Part shown: in pieces, positions 55,629 through 64,000 of the stretch
Layout: the number at the start of each line of letters is the position of its first letter
Position numbering within the stretch: position 1 is the first letter of the stretch
Assembly: GCA_947646735.1 (NCBI GenBank)
Contig: CANTFK010000666.1
Span: forward strand, 372,001 to 436,000
DNA: 64,000 nt
Source: Peronospora farinosa
Taxonomy: Eukaryota; Oomycota; Peronosporomycetes; Peronosporales; Peronosporaceae
Direction: 5' to 3'
The notes under the pieces: model-generated
The model's input: the letters and a program-made list of their open reading frames with translations, nothing else
Told to the model about the DNA's origin: nothing
Databases searched by the model: none
Made by a program: the position numbers and the translations under genes

Positions 55629-55862
55629 TGTATGTTGACAACTTGCCCTCCACTCATTGCGCGCGTCCATCGGTCATTGGTCAGCGCGTTGGTCGATATG
55701 ATGGCCCATATCAACCAATGAGAGGGCATCTCCAACTTCAAGGAGATCTAGGAACAATATTATTAGAAAAGGTAATATTGTCAAATATTATTAGTTATAA
55801 TAATATTTTTATTGACATTTATATGAAGTGTCAATATTATGTAACGGGCTCACCCCGTTACA
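55629..55862 (-). repeat. 5' LTR of element 1
   Basis: A 234-bp direct repeat of 48044-48277. Besides three isolated substitutions, the centre of one hairpin (55811-55835) is inverted relative to the other LTR. It should hold the minus-strand promoter for gag-pol. Confidence 0.95.
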
Positions 55863-56155
55863 TGGCAGGTCCAGTCTCAAGGTTCAGACTGCTAGAAGAA
55901 CTTGAGTCCTTGACTCCCCTGTTAGTTGTACCCGGTCCAAAGGTGTGAGACATGTCGTGAACTTGTATTTTATGTGCTATTAGTGAAAGCTATATGTAAA
56001 TTTACGATGTTTAATAGTGTCTTGCCTAACTAGATAGTAGAAGATGTCGAAAAGCTGGAGCAGGAGCTGAGAGACCATCTTGAGCAGCAGCGTATCCACG
56101 AACAAATGACGATTTTGGAGCTTCGCAATCCTATCGTAGAGGATGAGACTGCTTA
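55863..56155 (+). pseudogene. Two exon pieces of an unidentified host gene between the retroelements
   Basis: Directly after the LTR a frame reads PVSRFRLLEELESL ... VVPGPK and ends at AAG|GTGTGAG (55941). After a 91-base intron-like stretch ending ACTAG it resumes IVEDVEKLEQELRDHLEQQR ... ELRNPIVEDETA and stops at TAG 56155. Phase 0 is kept and the second part is a short coiled coil. The 5' part is missing, removed or displaced by element 1. I do not recognise the protein. The frame after the TAG stays open (PELSESEICG) to about 56,190, so the stop could be a secondary mutation. Confidence 0.55.
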
Positions 56156-56249
56156 GCCGGAGCTGAGCGAGAGCGAGATTTGTGGAAAAGGTAAAAGCTA
56201 GAATTTTTAGTAATCCTGATTCTGTGATTCAAGACTGAGCCATATTATA

Positions 56250-56583
56250 TGAATTATAATTAAATATAAACTTAACTACTGATTGGCTATATATGTATAG
56301 ATATATCGATCGGATACGCGACTCTTTAGAAGCGTATCCTGACGCACGAGCTTCAATCTAGATTCAAGCTTGCGAATGACGTCCTTCTGAGACGTCGCGA
56401 TGCCTAGCTTCAACTAGCGTCATCCCTTCCCATGTGAATCCATAAATGGATATCACATTCACGAGGGTGGATCACGTTTGTGTATCGCACCCAAGTGACA
56501 GGTCAAAAGTAATCATGGATACTTTTAGACCAAACATTAAGTATATTACTTAATGTTTACGTGTAACTAGATGCCCTGTTACA
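56250..56583 (-). repeat. LTR-like block A of element 2
   Basis: The right edge is set by TGTAACTAGATGCCCTGTTACA (56562-56583), the same kind of terminal palindrome as in element 1, followed by a polypurine-like run on the minus strand (AAAACGGGGATGG). The left edge is uncertain. Hairpins include 56312-56339 (GGATACGC stem). It shares AACTACTGATTGG and scattered blocks with 63760-64000 but is strongly diverged. Confidence 0.65.
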
Positions 56584-56656
56584 CCATCCCCGTTTTAGAA
56601 CGATTTTTATATTTTGCAAAACATCGCCTAGGAGACAGAGAGACTTGCGAGCCGTT

Positions 56657-56662
56657 TATAAA
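56657..56662 (+). promoter_or_regulatory. TATA-like box before the antisense ORF of element 2
   Basis: TATAAA lies 29 bases before ATG 56691 on the plus strand, close spacing for a very short leader. It suggests the accessory ORF may once have had its own promoter. Confidence 0.4.
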
Positions 56663-56690
56663 CGCGCCGCTTTAGTCTACTCAACTACTC

Positions 56691-58090
56691 ATGCCACCGA
56701 AACGTGGTTAGGCTGATGGGTCGCCTGCAAAGGCACCCATGCAGTCCAGCACTAAGCGCACGCGCCGCGATTTATCGCAGCCGTCGCCAAGTGCTACAGG
56801 CATTGAGATGGATCTTCCATCTTACTATAATGTGGATGAAGATCCATCTCTCATTGTAGACTACAATGAGACTACGCCACTGCCATCACCCCAAAGTGGC
56901 GATGAGCGAAGCGCATTGATGAGACATATGTCCCCATCATTTGAGGCACCTGTCCTTGAGGAAGCTTCTATGCTTCCTGCAAGTGAAGGTAAGGCCTTGT
57001 CGCCTGCGCCTACAATCGCAGCGACTTAGAATGAGCGCGCTACTTCGAAAGGAACATTCGCGACTCAATCTGATGTGACTCGTCACTCTGATGTCTTGAC
57101 AATCCATAACGGAGAGTCAAACTCAGGTGAGTGTGAGCTTAAAGATCCACCGAGTACACCTTCGGCCTCACTAGGCCGCCGTCACGATGGCGGATATGAG
57201 TGGTGGCTTACCACCAATGCCACCTCCATCCGAGTGGATAAACTCTAAAGGGTGTAGCGCAGCGCTTTTGCAGCGTGCAAATATATACGCGTATAAATTT
57301 TATAGCGTCTTTCGTTTCTGGAAGAAGAACGGCAAAGCACTTGGTCGTGCTTTCCCAATTTCAGTCGTGCTGCGTTTTAACGAAAAAGCCGACGAATATG
57401 AAGCTGAACTTCGGCGCCGTCTAACGTTGCAGGAAGATTCAACGAAACAACGGTCGCAGCGAGTCAGCTTCGCCATGAAGCGTGCGCATGAAATCTTGGG
57501 TGGTAAGCGACCCCCAATTGATTCTCGCTACGCTTCTTCTGCTAGTCCATCCGTACCTAGCAGAAAGACATCAGCTGGTGCTGCTTCACATAAGCACCCA
57601 CCAGCCCAGGCAAGTCGACGCGCAAAGCGTTCACAGGCTCCCACGAGTCAAAGCTCGTTGGGTAACCCTTCCACTGGACAAGGATTTGGAGCTTTCGCAT
57701 TCACAAACCGGTGGGCCAACAGCCTTCCAACAAGGAAGCGCGTATTCACTTCCGCGTCCACCAACACAGGTGGCGCCAGATAGGAGTGGAGATTACGCCC
57801 ACCTACTCGCGACTGCCTACCCTGCTGCTGTTTAGTCGTAGGATGAGACCGCTGCGCTGAAGAAGAAGGTGACTGATCTCGAGAGTCAATTTTCGCGACT
57901 GACTTCGGATCTGCGCGATGTGAGGGCGAGGGACCGTCAGGGGTATGACCGCCTGAAACCTCGTTTGGATCATCTTAGAGCGACTGGTAATGATAGACTC
58001 GCGTCAAGCGCGGAGTCCTCCTCGTTCACCGAGTCCTCCACCGAGCCCTCGTTCGTATACGGGAAGCCCCTCGGCTTCCTCTTCGCCTGA
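56691..58090 (+). pseudogene. Antisense accessory ORF of element 2, decayed
   Basis: From ATG 56691 (MPPKRG then TAG) the frame resumes at ATG 56739 and runs to TAG 57029. It has a basic N-terminus (STKRTRRDLSQPS) and DPSLIVDYNETT, matching DPDLVVDYSGES of element 1. Coding resumes at 57187-57783 (FWKKNGKALGRAFPISVVL; EYEAELRRRLTLQEDS), changes frame to end at 57835, and after two TAG codons continues as a coiled coil (LKKKVTDLESQFSRLTSDLRD) to 58090, overlapping the integrase end on the other strand. Several stops are TAG where CAG would fit, suggesting C-to-T decay. Confidence 0.65.
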
Positions 58091-58449
58091 TCGGCCGCGA
58101 CGCTCAACTCACAGTTGACGTCACCATCGGTCTCGTTAGATCGATGTGGATATGTGATCTCTTCTTGATCAACATATCGTTTCAAACGACCCATGTAAAA
58201 TACGGGGTGCGTCATCATATAAGGTGGGAGAGTGAGCCTATAGTTTAGGTCTCCAACCTCCTCGACCACCTTAAATGGCCCAATAAATCGGTCCAATAGC
58301 TTAGTAGTACCACCAGGTAGTACAGAAATTGCATGTTTAGGTAGGGTAGCAGTACTTAATAGCACTTTGTCCCCAACACTAAAGTGTTCATTGTTTTTGC
58401 GACCATGCTGGTCTGCATATTGTTTTTGTTTGTCCTGTGCGCTTGCCAT
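57970..58449 (-). pseudogene. Integrase C-terminal domain remnant, element 2
   Basis: A 159-codon minus frame with VGDKVLLSTATLPKHA, LLDRFIGPFKVVEEVGDLNYRL and HPVFYMGRLKRYVDQEE, the GPF/Y-type module. The frame ends without a chromodomain, unlike element 1. Confidence 0.85.
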
Positions 58450-58660
58450 CGCGTCAAGGACTTTACGTGTGATGGATATCGCTCATCCACAAATCGCTGA
58501 TCTTCGCTCACGTTTTTAGTAGCATCCACCTCGCCTATGACACCCCCAAAAGGTCGGTCATGGATCGACGCTGTTGATAACACAAAAGTGACATCGTCAA
58601 GGAGCACATGCATTTCTTGCCGTGCCTCCTCATTGAAACCTATAGGTGTCGTGACCACTG

Positions 58661-59356
58661 CTAGAATAGCAGTGTCACTAGGGTAATTTTGACCCTCTTT
58701 GGCATTCGCACCGACGAAGTGAGGGGCCCTCCCCCACTAAGGCTCGGGCTGCGCACAAACGATACTGGCGTCCGAGGATGACGCAGTCCGTCAATAGAAA
58801 ACGGTGTTTCACCCATACTGGCGTGAACACTGTTATTAATAGCGAACTCCACGAATGGCAATTGATTGCTTCATTTCTTAGGAGTCAATACAGTACGCAC
58901 CACCACGACTCGATCGTATCGTTCCGTTTAGCCATCTATATGGGGATGATCAGCGGTTGACATGTAGAGCTTGATTCCCAGCAGCTCAATCACATGTCGC
59001 CAAAAACCCGACGTAAAACGCGGATCCCGGTCCGATACTATAGACTCGGGCATCCCGTGTAGTCGATACACGTGATCCAGAAACAAGAGGGCAGCCTCTT
59101 TTCCTGAGATCTTGGTGCTACATGGTGCCAAATGCACCATCTTGCTCAGTCTGTCTACAAAGACGACGAGCCTCGTCCTGTCTTTATGGTCAGGCGGTAA
59201 GCCAAACATGAAGTCCAAACTGAACGACTTCCAACAATCCGTTGGAGTCGGCAGCGGCTTCAGTGGCGCACTGTTGAAGGTGCAGGCTTTATGCGCTGAC
59301 ACTCTTCGCAAGAGCGAATATAGTTGGCCACCCACCGATATAGGTGGGGCCACCAA
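58661..59356 (-). pseudogene. Integrase core remnant, element 2
   Basis: Minus frames 59356-58928 (SLDFMFGLPPDHKD; SIVSDRDPRFTSGFW; STADHPHIDG then a stop where Gln is expected) and 58861-58661 (MPFVEFAINNSVHASMGETP). The region that should carry the catalytic Glu helix is scrambled, so it cannot be active. Confidence 0.85.
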
Positions 59357-59985
59357 AATTCCTCTGACACTCGTAAGAATGTCTTTTCACGGCCCAGATG
59401 CCCACTAGATGGCGCATCATGGCACTCGTGAAGTATCATCAGCTTGAGATCTGTGTCATGAGGGACATAGATTCTCAAGGGATCACAGGGTGACAGCTGA
59501 TGCCATAATAGGCCATCACTGTAACTAAAGCGATTTAGCTTCGCTTTGAGGTGCGACGGAAGGGTAACCTTTCGTCCACCAAAATGGTCCAACAGCAGGC
59601 GACAATGTTCGTCCTGACTGTAGCACTCCTTTGTATCGGAGTCCAATGAGCTCGTCACATGGTACGCCTTTACGGCTGCCAGTGTTGGCGACTCAACTTG
59701 TGTTTCGCACGAGACACGCTTTCCTGGTGTCTTGCCTCGAAGTCTGGTCTGCGCGATAGCGCATCAGCCAAGACATATCGACTTACCTGGCTTATGTTCA
59801 ACTTTAAAATTAAATTTAGAGAAGAATGTCAGCCATCTCGCCATTCTCGGCGAGAGGCGTGGTGTATTTATAGCCGTCCGTAGTGATGCGTGATCCGTAT
59901 AAACCACAAAAGGTTCGGTGCCCAAGAGGTGCACCCGAAACTTTACAAGGGCATACTTAATTGAAAGTAGCTCCTTGTCATGCAC
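59260..59985 (-). pseudogene. RNase H end and HHCC finger remnant, element 2
   Basis: 59985-59764 encodes the RNase H piece YALVKFRVHLL and VVYTDHASLRTAI; 59658-59260 encodes the spacer and the complete HHCC finger (HECHDAPSSGHLGREKT ... SCEECQRIKP). The two are separated by stops and a frame change. Confidence 0.85.
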
Positions 59986-60175
59986 AGGGTAATTCAGATC
60001 TACGGTTTCAAAAGTCGAGACTGATACTATATGACACGGTCAACGTCGTTGTCATCCTTTTGCATGAACGCGCTCCGATTGCAAAATTGCTTGCATCGCA
60101 GACGACGCTAAAAGGCTTATCCGCGTCTGACAATGCTACGAGTTGATAACACCGAACCAAATGGCAAAACAAGCC

Positions 60176-61140
60176 TCAGCCAAGACCGGTGGCTCTACAA
60201 GAGATTGCTTCACTAATGTGAACGCATCTTCTTGCTCCTTTGACAAAGTCCATTCTGTATCCTTTTTCAAAGGTCAGACAATGGCTTAGTCTACTCCGCA
60301 TAATTCTTGCTGTACTTATGCAAGCAATTAGCGAGCCCAAGTAATTGGCGCAGATCCTCCACATGACGTGAAACTGGCTATTCCTTTACAGCCTTTACCT
60401 TTTCTGGGTCTGCTTGTACACCATGTGCACCTACGATGCAGCCCAGCACAGGTATCTCGTGGAACCCTATGACGCACTTTGCAAGTTCACGTATAAGTGG
60501 GCGTCACCCAGAGTCTGCAACACAGCGTCTAAATGACGCTTGTGCGACTCTATTGCACTCAGACCGTCCTCCGCCCTACTATGCACGATACATCGTCAAA
60601 GTAATGGGGCGCGTAGGCACGGTGCTGACGCATTAACGTGAACCGCCACTCGGTTAAAATGTTGCCGGAGCATTTCTCAACCCTTGTGGCATCACAAGCC
60701 ACTCCCACAGCATACCGCTTGGGGTGCTTACTGCCGTCTTGGCTACATCAGTATCTCTCATGAGAACCTGATAGTAGCCATCCTTCAGATCCAACGCGGA
60801 AAAGATAATTGACTTTTCCATGGAATTCAACAAACATCTTTCCGCTGAGATCGGCGTTCGAGCCGGAATGGTGGCCGTGTTCAGCTATTATAAGCATTAA
60901 CCATGCGCCATCCACCTGTTGCTTTACGCACACAGAAGGTTGGGCTGCAGGGATGCTACTTGCTCTCACATACATGTCCGCCTTGGCTCGCTTGTCGAAG
61001 AACTCATCGATGTAATCGACTTGTTCCTTCAGCAACGGCCATTTCCTGGTCACACGATACTTGGTGCCAGGCTTCAGGTCAATCTCGTGCCTGATGCCCC
61101 TATCGGCCGGTAGGCGGCTCGGCACTTCTGCTGGAAACAC
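60176..61140 (-). pseudogene. Reverse transcriptase remnant, element 2
   Basis: 61140-60748 begins VPSRLPADRGIRHEIDLKPG, the usual lead into Ty3/gypsy RT, with KWPLLKEQVDYIDEFF and scrambled palm motifs. Between 60,750 and 60,370 motifs can be matched only across several frames. 60364-60176 is a short connection piece. Confidence 0.75.
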
Positions 61141-61152
61141 ATCACGGCATTT

Positions 61153-62258
61153 CTACAGAACATGATAGAACGGGCTGTCCTTCAAGGCATCCCAGCCTTG
61201 AGCAGCGAACCGTTTCTTCTTGTCGGTTTCCAAGACGCTCTCGTCCATTGTGGATGAAGAGCAACAGTCCACCACGTTCTCTTCTGGAACTGGTGCGACT
61301 ATCTCGTGGATCTTTCCTTCCTTTACTTCGGACAGGAACAGATCCCACTTCATCTCCGAGAGATTTACTATCTCCTCGGAAGATGCCAAGACAAGTTGGA
61401 GCACCTCAACTGAGGATGCCTCCGGCATTTTGTCTTCGACGGCCTCGAACAACTCGTTCGTAGGTCCGTCCTCTTGGACCGAGACTGATCCAAGGGTCAC
61501 TCATTTCGACGTGCCCTTGATCGTCTTAATACGTATGGTGCTAGTTCTTCGAGTCACCACGACCTTTGACCTGGATGAAGGTGTCGTTGCTATTTCAGCT
61601 AACGCACTCCTTTCAATCGCACCAGGCTCTGTGCCGGTTCTTGTGGCACTTGAATTCCTGTCAGCCCACCATCAACTGCCACAGGCTCTCGGCTCTGTGC
61701 AGGACCATTGTACGCTTGACTACCTATCATCTTTTCATTTACTACACCAGTCTTTTCGACCTGGGTAGGAATATGTGTCACCTGGCTTCCTGCCAGGGCA
61801 CTTCCAACTACACCACTCTTTTCGAGCTGGGTACTACCTGGTGCCGATTGACATACCGTCATCGCACCCTCGACTGAGTTGGACACAGCATCAGCCACAT
61901 AAGCCTCTCGCAAGAGCACATCCTTTTTGGTGTCTTGCGTAGAGCTAGCGACTGTGCGTGTACGCTAGTCATTCCATGGTTGATGTTTAGCCAACCAAGG
62001 CATGCCTAGGATGAGGCCATACGGACTCTCCATACCTAGCACTGTAAACTTCTCTGTCCAAGAGAAATCACTGAAGCTGAAGGCGAGTTCAACTTGAACT
62101 ACCTCCAATTTAACGAATGCGCCGTTCGCTAAACGAACGATCGCCTCTTCTCGCTTGCCATCCTGGCAAAGCGACTCATAACTCGTCGGTCTCTTTTTCA
62201 GAGCCGCGAGTTTCACAACGTTTTGTGATGCACCCGAATCCACGATAAGGGTCATCAC
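61153..62258 (-). pseudogene. Protease and variable pol region remnant, element 2
   Basis: 62258-61965 encodes an aspartic protease (MTLIVDSGASQNVVKL with the active DSG; YGLILGMPWLAKHQPW). The following open pieces 61919-61599 and 61500-61153 (MDESVLETDKKKR) correspond to the variable region before RT; element 1 has the same MDESVLDEKTR words there, confirming common descent. Confidence 0.8.
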
Positions 62259-62439
62259 TTGGTCATAGCCTCGTACTCGAGCGCTATAGACTAAAAGGGT
62301 TGAAGTCCAACCTTTCGGAACCTCAGGGAAATTTGTTCGATCACTCTGAACTTATGGGTAGCTTCAGAGTCCACGACAGTAGGGCATCCCGCCCCTACTG
62401 CGCTCCCAGATTTACCAACCCATCTTGAGAAGGTGCTGA

Positions 62440-63435
62440 GCCCTAGAAACGGTAACGCTGATTATTAGCACCTTTCTTCGGGTATGGAGACTTCTTGCTG
62501 GACGCCTTAGCATCAGCAGCAAGTTTGGCATAGCAGCAAGCCATCACATGGCCTCGCTTGCCGCACTTGTAGCAGACAACATCTGCATTGTCTAATTCCA
62601 TAGGAGTGGCATCAGACTTCTCGGTCGACTTCCTGTAATAGGTTGTCGTCTAGGCGCTGTTGTAGGATTGCTCCTCAACTAAGGCAATGTCAATTGCCTC
62701 TTCCATCGTCGCTGGCACCTTTCTAAAAAGGGCCTGACGCGATGGGCCATGCCTAAGTCCATTCATGAATGTGGACACCTTAATATGTTCCGGTATCGGA
62801 CTTCACATTAATGGACGCCCACAGCGAACGCATCTCCTGCACAAATTCTTGCAGAGAGCGTTTCGCCTGTCGTGCTCCAAAGAAGCGCGCCATAAGCAAC
62901 ACTTCGTTGTTAGGCGGCTGATACATGGCGCGAATCTTTGCCTTAAAGATCGCCCATGATGGAAATGCATCAGCATTAGCCATCAGCGCAGAGTATGCCC
63001 ACTCTGACGCTTTGCCACGCAAGTTGGACATGGCATACGACACCATCCTGGTGTCGTCTTCGATGAGCTGCGCCACTCCACATTGCTCCACTGCTAATAG
63101 CCAGTGAAAAATCGTGTGAGGGCTAGTTCCATCGAACTTCGGAGGGTCCATCCGAATGGGCCTCGGTTGAGCAGGCCGGGCAGAGAGCGTTTTAACAGTT
63201 CTGTTGAGCGCCTCATTCCGTGCCTGCTTAAGCCTAAGCTCATCCTGAGTCTTATTGATGGACTCAGCGGTGGCTTGGCAGTTTGCCTCGGACGCATTTT
63301 TGGCTGTCCGAGCACAAACGCTTCATATTGCTCCAAGTGAGTAACATGTTGCTCAGGAGGACAATGCAAGAGATCGTCCACCAAGTCCTTGCACCAAATG
63401 CTCTCTATGAACTTAGGAGAGGTGAGGCAAATCAT
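62440..63435 (-). pseudogene. Gag remnant, element 2
   Basis: 63435-63094 and 63151-62780 carry capsid-like sequence (SYAMSNLRGKASEWAYSAL; FGARQAKRSLQEFVQEM), and near 62,575-62,530 a CCHC knuckle reads CYKCGKRGHVMACC. Frames are broken between pieces. Confidence 0.8.
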
Positions 63436-63759
63436 CCCAATCCACGCTGAAAGACATACGTATCCACACGCACGCTCAGAGAGACGGGTCGTGGGAACGG
63501 CTCACAGTGCTACCAAATGTAGACGAGCGCTTCGTAAAGAATCTTCTACGTACTACGCGGGCACACCTTCAAGCAGCGCGGGAAGCGGTTATACCGTCTT
63601 ACCTCCGCGTGCGGTGGTGTTTGCGTTGGTCGTTCGCTTAAAGTACCGAACCAATTTTTGCCGGCTGCTTAGAGATATCCACTCAACAAACAACTAACAA
63701 GTGCTTCGCTTACGTCACGCAGAAGTTTATTTAGCTTCTCATGCGCAGTGAACGGTAAT

Positions 63760-64000
63760 TAGTAAATTTATGACCAATTATATTTAATAGAATTTAACTT
63801 AATATATATATAACTACTGATTGGTTAATACTAAATGATGGGTGCCATCTATATAGATGCGCATACCAACGTGCGAGCCTAAATATATTTAAGATCGCTT
63901 AATGGCGTAACTGACTGACATCATTTGATGACGCCTAGTCCCAGCTGGGCGTCATCCCCATCAATGTGAATATACCTAGTGTATCTCACATACGCAAGGG
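63760..64000 (-). repeat. LTR-like block B of element 2 (cut by window edge)
   Basis: Shares AACTACTGATTGG and the order of small hairpins with block A, for example GATGACGCC...GGCGTCATC at 63927-63956, but overall similarity is low. It is placed where the 5' LTR of element 2 should be. Divergence this large means an old element or LTR from a different copy. Confidence 0.55.

Larger units (their letters stand above)
48044..55862 (-). mobile_element. Ty3/gypsy LTR retrotransposon (chromovirus-like), element 1
   Basis: Two 234-bp LTRs flank 7.35 kb with gag, protease, RT-RNase H and integrase in that order on the minus strand, plus a chromodomain after the integrase. The order PR-RT-RH-IN is that of Ty3/gypsy. 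Each gag-pol section is well conserved, but at least four single-base frame changes separate them, so this copy is probably not autonomous. Extra plus-strand ORFs lie between the 3' LTR and the end of pol. No clear target-site duplication is seen (TGTTA before, TGGCA after). The whole interior is unusually rich in short inverted repeats. Confidence 0.95.
56250..64000 (-). mobile_element. Decayed Ty3/gypsy retrotransposon, element 2 (continues past window)
   Basis: Minus-strand gag, protease, RT, RNase H and integrase remnants occupy 63435-57970 in Ty3/gypsy order, between an LTR-like block ending at 56583 and another starting near 63,760. Many stops and frameshifts are present, including CAA to TAA inside the integrase DGQTER motif. 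No chromodomain is seen. It is related to but clearly older than element 1 and shares the plus-strand accessory ORF and the hairpin-rich texture. Confidence 0.85.

Noticed and set aside
1..64000. CRISPR arrays, tRNA or rRNA genes
   Set aside because: No regularly spaced identical repeats with unique spacers, and no cloverleaf or rRNA-like sequence was noticed; the window is eukaryotic nuclear DNA.

Overview
The window looks like nuclear DNA of an oomycete, most likely a downy mildew or close relative (Peronosporaceae). Reasons: short GT-AG introns (mostly 61-113 bp) in compact genes, an RXLR-EER-type effector gene, an oomycete-style bZIP factor in which the invariant basic-region Asn is replaced, SHAQKYF-class MYB proteins, an acetylating homoserine pathway gene, a T7-like mitochondrial RNA polymerase, and Ty3/gypsy retroelements. 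No bacterial operon structure, tRNA, rRNA or CRISPR array was seen. Species cannot be fixed from sequence alone.

Layout. 1-11.6 kb is ordinary gene space: a pirin (cut by the window edge), a two-cyclase-domain soluble adenylyl cyclase-like protein with added FYVE-like and PH domains, a hypothetical protein and the mitochondrial RNA polymerase. 11.8-22.97 kb is a rearranged block. A segment holding the 3' end of a bZIP gene, a spacer and an RXLR-like effector gene (21.35-22.75 kb) is repeated in inverted orientation at 13.54-11.84 kb. Both bZIP and effector are broken in that second copy, and the copies flank ETF-beta, homoserine O-acetyltransferase and a SulP transporter. 23-30.6 kb is gene-poor: two MYB paralogues, a GC-rich island with possible target-site repeats and a perfect 21-bp-stem hairpin. 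30.66-47.4 kb is gene-dense: anoctamin, M13 peptidase, ankyrin-DHHC palmitoyltransferase, SPX-RING protein, atlastin, a BRCT/microcephalin-like protein, and a secreted CAP protein with a long Pro/Ala/Ser/Gly repeat tail. Anoctamin and SPX-RING each need a single-base frame change.

48.0-64.0 kb holds two Ty3/gypsy elements whose gag-pol genes run on the minus strand. Element 1 (48,044-55,862) has two 234-bp LTRs, gag, protease, RT-RNase H, integrase and a chromodomain, with several single-base frameshifts. Element 2 (about 56.25 kb to beyond the window end) is more decayed. A short host-like exon fragment lies between them.

The most unusual observation is that both elements, LTRs and coding parts alike, are packed with short perfect inverted repeats, about one every 30-60 bases. 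Both also carry plus-strand (antisense to gag-pol) accessory ORFs that share a DPxLxVDY motif and end in a coiled coil overlapping the 3' end of pol. The two LTRs of element 1 differ by an inversion of one hairpin centre, which points to strand-switching synthesis as a possible source of the palindromes.
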